Assembly (NCBI GenBank): GCA_027490345.1
Contig: JAIXYF010000436.1
Span: 1 to 10,192, forward strand
From: Novosphingobium sp.
GTDB taxonomy: Bacteria > Pseudomonadota > Alphaproteobacteria > Sphingomonadales > Sphingomonadaceae
DNA: 10,192 nt
Direction of reading: 5' to 3'
Shown here: piece after piece, positions 6,838-10,192 of the stretch
How the letters are laid out: every line of letters begins with the position of its first letter
Numbering within the stretch: position 1 is the first letter of the stretch
Position numbers and translations under genes: made by a program
The notes under the pieces: generated by a model
What the model was told of the DNA's origin: nothing
Database searches by the model: none
The model's input: the letters and a program-made list of their open reading frames with translations, nothing else

Positions 6838-9276
6838 GTGATTGGCAGCCCCATCCCCGCGGAAATCGAGCAATGGTTCACGGCGCGCGGCTGGCGCGTG
6901 CGGCAGCATCAGGCCGCGATGCTGGAAGCGGATGACGCAGGCCGCCATGCGCTGCTGGTGGCCGATACCGGAGCAGGCAAGACCCTGGCGGGGTTTCTCC
7001 CCACGCTTGCCGCATTCGCCCCTTCGCGGCTTGCGGACGCGCCGGTCCCCCAAGGGCTTCACACGCTCTACGTCTCGCCGCTGAAAGCGCTGGCGCACGA
7101 TGTGCAGCGCAATCTGCTGACACCGATTAGCGAAATGGGCCTTCCGATCACGGTGGAAACCCGCAGCGGCGATACGCCTTCGGATCGCAAGGCCCGCCAG
7201 CGCGCGCGCCCGCCGCATGTCCTGCTCACCACGCCCGAATCGCTTTCGCTGCTCCTGAGCTACCCCGAGAGTGCGCAGTTGTTTGCCACACTGCAGCGCG
7301 TGGTAATCGACGAAGTGCATGCGTTTGCCACTTCCAAGCGCGGCGATCTCCTCGCGCTTGCGCTGACGCGGCTGCAGGCGCTGGCCCCGGGGCTGCGTCG
7401 GGTAGCGCTTTCCGCCACGCTGGCCGATCCGGAAGGCTACCGCGCATGGCTCGCGCCGTGGGGTGATCTGGATAGCACCGCGCTTGTGGAGGGGGAGGCA
7501 GGTGCGCCTGCCGAGGTCGAGATCCTGCTGCCCGATGATGGTCAGCGTGTGCCATGGGGCGGGCATGCGGCGGCCTGGGCCGTGCCGCAGCTCTATGCCG
7601 CGATCCAGCGCAACCGCACGACGCTGGTGTTCACCAACACGCGCTTTCTGGCTGAGTATATCTTCCAGCTGCTATGGGACGCCAATGAGGACAAGCTGCC
7701 GATCGGCATCCACCACGGTTCGCTTTCGAAGGAGGCGCGGCGCAAGGTGGAAGGCGCGATGGCTCGTGGCGAGCTGCGCGCGCTAGTCTGCACGGCCAGC
7801 CTCGATCTGGGCGTGGATTGGGGCGATATCGATATGGTGGTGCAGATGGGGGCGCCCAAGGGCTCCTCTCGCCTGCTCCAGCGCATCGGCCGGGCGAACC
7901 ACCGGCTCGATCAGCCGAGCCGCGCGTTGCTCATTCCCGGAAACCGGTTTGAGTTTCTGGAAGCCATGGCCGCGCGCGATGCGGTGAACGAGGGGCAGCG
8001 CGATGGCGAGGATTTCCGGCCAGGCGGCCTTGATGTGCTGGCGCAGCATGTGATGGCCATGGCCTGCGCCGGACCGTTCGGCGAAGCGGACCTGCTGGCT
8101 GAAGTGCGCTCCTCGCTTGCCTATGCATGGGTGGATGACGGCGTGTGGCAGCGTGTGCTGCAGTTCGTCGCCACTGGCGGCTATGCCTTGCGCGCCTATG
8201 ACCGTTTTCAGCGGATCGTGCGGCTGAAGGATGGAACCTGGCGGCTGAGCCATCCGCAGCAGGCGGCGCGGCACCGGCTGAATGCGGGGATCATCGTCGA
8301 TTCCGAAATGCTGGACGTGCGCTTTCGCAACGGGCGTTCGCTGGGCAAAGTCGAGGAGAGCTTTGGCGCCGGGCTCAGCCCGGGGGATACCTTCCGTTTC
8401 GCCGGGATGGATCTGGAAGTTGAAGGCGTGCGCGATCTGGAGCTCATCGTGCGCGGCGCCAAGTCTGCAGGGCAGATCCCCAGCTACAACGGCGCGCGGA
8501 TGCCGCTGACCACGCACCTTTCGGCGCGCGTGCAGGCCATTCTGGCGGATCGCGCGGGCTGGGGGCGCTTTCCCGATGATGTGCGCGAATGGCTGGAAGT
8601 GCAGGATTGGCGCAGCCGCCTGCCCGCGCCGGGCGAACTGCTAGTCGAAAGTTTTCCGCACGGGGACCGCGCCTACACCGTCTATTACACATTCGAGGGG
8701 TGGAACGCGAACCAGTCGCTGGGGATGCTGATCACCCGGCGGATGGAGGACGCAGGGCTGGGGCCGATGGGCTTCGTGGCCAACGATTATGCGCTTGGCG
8801 TATGGGGGCTGCGCCCCGTGCGTGATCCTGCGCCGCTGCTCTCGCCGGATATCCTCACCCATGAGTTTGTCGAATGGGTGCAGAACTCGCACCTGCTGCG
8901 CCGCGCTTTTCGGGAGGTGGCGGTGATCTCGGGCCTAGTCGAGCGCCAGCAGCCGGGCGCGCGCAAGAGCGGGCGTCAAGTGACCTTCTCGACCGACCTG
9001 ATCTACGATGTGCTTCGCAAGCACGAGCCCGAGCATTTGCTTCTTGAAGCCGCGTGGGCCGATGCGCGCGCACGCATGACCGACATCGGCCGGTTGGGTG
9101 CGCTGCTCGATCGCGCTGCGGCGCAGCTGGTGCATGTTGAGCTGGGCCGGGTGACGCCGCTGGCAGTGCCGCTGTTGGTGATGATCGGGCGCGAATCCGT
9201 TGCAGCCGGGAAGGCGGATGACGAACTGCTCCTGGAGGCTGAAAGCTTGGCAGCAGCGGCGATGCGGCCGGAATAG
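6838..9276 (+). CDS. Ligase-associated DNA damage response DEXH-box helicase (Lhr-type)
   Basis: This 812-aa superfamily 2 helicase belongs to the short Lhr-like group that is commonly encoded with an ATP-dependent DNA ligase, a metallo-beta-lactamase-fold exonuclease and the endonuclease PdeM. RecA domain 1 has the Q-motif region RQHQAAM, Walker A ADTGAGKT (42-49), DEVH (158-161) and SAT (192-194). Domain 2 has TLVFTNTRFLAEY, the motif V block TASLDLGVDWGDIDMV, and motif VI QRIGRANHR (348-356). The remaining ~450 residues form the winged-helix and Lhr C-terminal core. The GTG start lies 10 bp after the previous stop with AAGG about 8 nt upstream, which suggests co-transcription with the phosphohexomutase. 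None of the three usual partner genes is adjacent here: upstream is sugar metabolism and downstream a non-coding stretch. All helicase motifs are intact, so it is not a decaying gene. Confidence 0.93.
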   Translation: MIGSPIPAEIEQWFTARGWRVRQHQAAMLEADDAGRHALLVADTGAGKTLAGFLPTLAAFAPSRLADAPVPQGLHTLYVSPLKALAHDVQRNLLTPISEMGLPITVETRSGDTPSDRKARQRARPPHVLLTTPESLSLLLSYPESAQLFATLQRVVIDEVHAFATSKRGDLLALALTRLQALAPGLRRVALSATLADPEGYRAWLAPWGDLDSTALVEGEAGAPAEVEILLPDDGQRVPWGGHAAAWAVPQLYAAIQRNRTTLVFTNTRFLAEYIFQLLWDANEDKLPIGIHHGSLSKEARRKVEGAMARGELRALVCTASLDLGVDWGDIDMVVQMGAPKGSSRLLQRIGRANHRLDQPSRALLIPGNRFEFLEAMAARDAVNEGQRDGEDFRPGGLDVLAQHVMAMACAGPFGEADLLAEVRSSLAYAWVDDGVWQRVLQFVATGGYALRAYDRFQRIVRLKDGTWRLSHPQQAARHRLNAGIIVDSEMLDVRFRNGRSLGKVEESFGAGLSPGDTFRFAGMDLEVEGVRDLELIVRGAKSAGQIPSYNGARMPLTTHLSARVQAILADRAGWGRFPDDVREWLEVQDWRSRLPAPGELLVESFPHGDRAYTVYYTFEGWNANQSLGMLITRRMEDAGLGPMGFVANDYALGVWGLRPVRDPAPLLSPDILTHEFVEWVQNSHLLRRAFREVAVISGLVERQQPGARKSGRQVTFSTDLIYDVLRKHEPEHLLLEAAWADARARMTDIGRLGALLDRAAAQLVHVELGRVTPLAVPLLVMIGRESVAAGKADDELLLEAESLAAAAMRPE

Positions 9277-9335
9277 TCGGACAGGAGTAGCATCGGTTGC
9301 CGGTGTAGCGGCGCTGAGAACGCATAAAAGGTTTC

Positions 9336-9492
9336 TTCGCAAAGAGCCAGGAGGGATCGCAGAGAGGCGGCAATTGATCCGGAGTTCGGGGCTGAGCCTC
9401 CGGATCTTGGAGCGTCTTGCTCGTCAGGCGATTTCTGCTTCTCTTCCGCCCTCTCCACTGACTCTCGGCGTGGTCTGTGATCTCTGCGCGAA
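9336..9492. repeat. Imperfect nested inverted repeat
   Basis: The outer arms 9336-9370 and 9446-9492 are related in inverted orientation. TCGCAAAGAG at 9337-9346 matches the complement of 9482-9491 at 8 of 10 bases, and AGAGAGGCGG (9361-9370) matches the complement of the right arm's CCGCCCTCTCC. Inside is a perfect 9-bp stem, GATCCGGAG (9376-9384) with CTCCGGATC (9398-9406) around a 13-nt loop. It looks like a small intergenic palindromic element, perhaps degraded. No transposase or clear target-site duplication is visible. Confidence 0.5.
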
Positions 9493-9562
9493 CAATATCT
9501 TGGGCGATTGACCCGAGCTTTCACATCACGTCCGCCGCCAAAGAGTGACGCACACAACGAAA

Positions 9563-9586
9563 AAGGGGCGGATCGCTCCGCCCCTT
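9563..9586 (-). terminator. Rho-independent terminator of the exbD operon
   Basis: On the minus strand AAGGGGCGGA pairs with TCCGCCCCTT around the loop GCGA, a perfect 10-bp stem, and is followed by further T residues (TTTTTCG in all). It begins 29 bp after the exbD stop. The plus strand shows the same stem followed only by TTCATC, so it chiefly serves the minus strand. Confidence 0.9.
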
Positions 9587-9615
9587 CATCATGTGTGGCT
9601 GAAGACAGCCGCGAC

Positions 9616-10047
9616 TTACTTGCTGAAAGTCGCGAAGTTTTCGTTGCCCACGAAGCCGAACTTGCTGACCTTCACTTGCGTGATGATCTTCAGCAGGCGG
9701 TTCGCGATTTCGTACGAGGCATATTCCTCCGGCTGGAACTGGAGTTCCGGCTCGGGGTTCATCGCCTTGGTCGCCTGAAGCAGCGAGACGAGATTGCCTT
9801 CGTTGATCGGCGAACCGTTCCACAGAATGATGTTCTGCGTGGTCAGGACCAGCTTGTTCTTCACCGGATCAACAAGCGGCTTGTTCGTCGGCGGGGTCGC
9901 CTGCGGCAAGTCGATGTTGACCGAGTGGGTGGCCACGGGGATGGTGATGATGAACATGATGAGGAGCACGAGCATGACGTCGATCAACGGCGTCGTGTTC
10001 ATTTCCATCATCGGTTCGCCATCATCTTTTCCGGCGCTCATTCCCAT
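9616..10047 (-). CDS. exbD: Biopolymer transporter ExbD/TolR family protein
   Basis: This 143-aa inner-membrane protein works with ExbB to couple the proton gradient to TonB, which drives uptake through outer-membrane TonB-dependent receptors. It has a short cytoplasmic N-terminus, MNTTPLIDVMLVLLIMFII (16-34) forming the single membrane helix with the conserved proton-carrying Asp23, and a periplasmic domain. VNIDLPQAT is the typical start of that domain. Length fits ExbD. AGGAG 9 nt before the ATG supports this start over the Met two codons later. A second exbD ends 57 bp upstream on the same strand and a strong terminator follows, so this is the last gene of the operon. TolR is the main alternative, but the tandem arrangement and sequence favour ExbD. 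Confidence 0.92.
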   Translation of the reverse strand: MGMSAGKDDGEPMMEMNTTPLIDVMLVLLIMFIITIPVATHSVNIDLPQATPPTNKPLVDPVKNKLVLTTQNIILWNGSPINEGNLVSLLQATKAMNPEPELQFQPEEYASYEIANRLLKIITQVKVSKFGFVGNENFATFSK

Positions 10048-10091
10048 CTTAAGGTACTCCTGTTCGTTCTCTGACCCGGTCTCGTGCGGTT

Positions 10092-10105
10092 ATCCCTGGC
10101 GGGAT
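10092..10105. repeat. Short hairpin at the end of the upstream exbD
   Basis: ATCCC (10092-10096) and GGGAT (10101-10105) pair around TGGC, directly after and touching the stop codon of the upstream exbD. It sits in the 57-bp gap between the tandem exbD genes and could slow RNA decay or tune their ratio. It is short and may be chance. Confidence 0.25.
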
Positions 10106-10192
10106 CAGCCGTTCGGATCGACCGGGGTTGAGATGAAGCCGACCTTTGGATAGCCAGCAATCTGGACGTTGTAGATTGCCCCAGCAATGCAC
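10105..10192 (-). CDS. exbD: Second ExbD family protein, C-terminal end (partial)
   Basis: The minus strand from the window edge reads an open frame ending GAIYNVQIAGYPKVGFISTP-VDPNG and a TGA at 10107-10105. AGYPKVGF is the closing strand pattern of ExbD periplasmic domains, and position upstream of a complete exbD agrees. Only 28 codons before the stop are present. Tandem exbD1-exbD2 genes behind tonB-exbB are known in Xanthomonas and are, as I recall, common in sphingomonads. exbB and tonB would be expected just outside the window. Confidence 0.8.
   Translation of the reverse strand, partial: CIAGAIYNVQIAGYPKVGFISTPVDPNG

Larger units (their letters stand above)
9277..9615. other. 339-bp gene-free region between helicase and exbD
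   Basis: Helicase and exbD converge on this stretch. I find no open frame resembling a known protein and no trace of the pdeM gene that often follows this helicase. It holds a nested inverted repeat (9336-9492) with a perfect central hairpin, and the exbD terminator (9563-9586). The 9336-9370 arm and the inverted 9446-9492 arm contain the CGCAGAG/CTCTGCG word. Confidence 0.6.

Noticed and set aside
6769..7566. A 265-aa minus-strand open frame
   Set aside because: It is antisense to the helicase N-terminal domain and has no recognisable motif.
9200..9511. A 103-aa plus-strand frame running into the intergenic region
   Set aside because: Its first part overlaps the helicase 3' end in another frame and the rest crosses the inverted repeat; nothing in it resembles a protein family.
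9508..10074. A 188-aa plus-strand frame with a His/Asp/Glu-rich stretch
   Set aside because: The acidic/His run is the reverse reading of the hydrophobic ExbD membrane helix; exbD itself is secure.

Overview
The window reads as a GC-rich alphaproteobacterial chromosome segment, most probably from the order Sphingomonadales. The main pointers are a MipZ division-site ATPase (an alphaproteobacterial marker), two tandem exbD genes, an Arg-rich 'REERLAQRLRENLRRRKAQAR' small protein of a kind I associate with sphingomonads, and a ligase-associated Lhr-type helicase. The taxonomic assignment is inference from gene content, with no rRNA to support it. I see no insertion sequence, prophage or CRISPR array.

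Layout. From 1 to about 3030 everything is on the minus strand. In transcription order it runs: a 54-aa basic protein, gpmA (glycolysis), purE and purK (the two-step AIR to CAIR conversion in purine synthesis), folA (dihydrofolate reductase), and the first bases of another gene overlapping the folA stop. purE, purK and folA are tightly packed (7 and 0 bp gaps) and look like one operon joining purine synthesis to the folate cofactor supply.

A tRNA-Thr(GGT) gene lies at 3159-3233 on the plus strand. It converges on panC (minus strand, pantothenate synthetase), with a short hairpin between them.

panC and mipZ are divergent across a 121-bp intergenic region carrying a 12-bp palindrome. The plus-strand run mipZ - membrane-anchored J-domain protein - phosphomannomutase/phosphoglucomutase - DEXH helicase (4276-9276) has a 4-bp overlap and gaps of 30 and 10 bp, so it may be one transcript. 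It combines cell-division placement, a DnaK co-chaperone, sugar-phosphate metabolism for envelope polysaccharide, and DNA repair.

9277-9615 is a gene-free stretch with a large imperfect nested inverted repeat and the terminator of the following minus-strand operon. The window ends in two tandem exbD genes (one complete, one partial), parts of a TonB-ExbB-ExbD energy-transduction system.

Most of this is housekeeping DNA. I did not find a convincing new system. The points worth a second look are a short tandem-repeat insertion in MipZ, a hairpin just before an apparently Shine-Dalgarno-less start codon, the nested inverted repeat at 9332-9492, and the separation of the helicase from its usual ligase partners.
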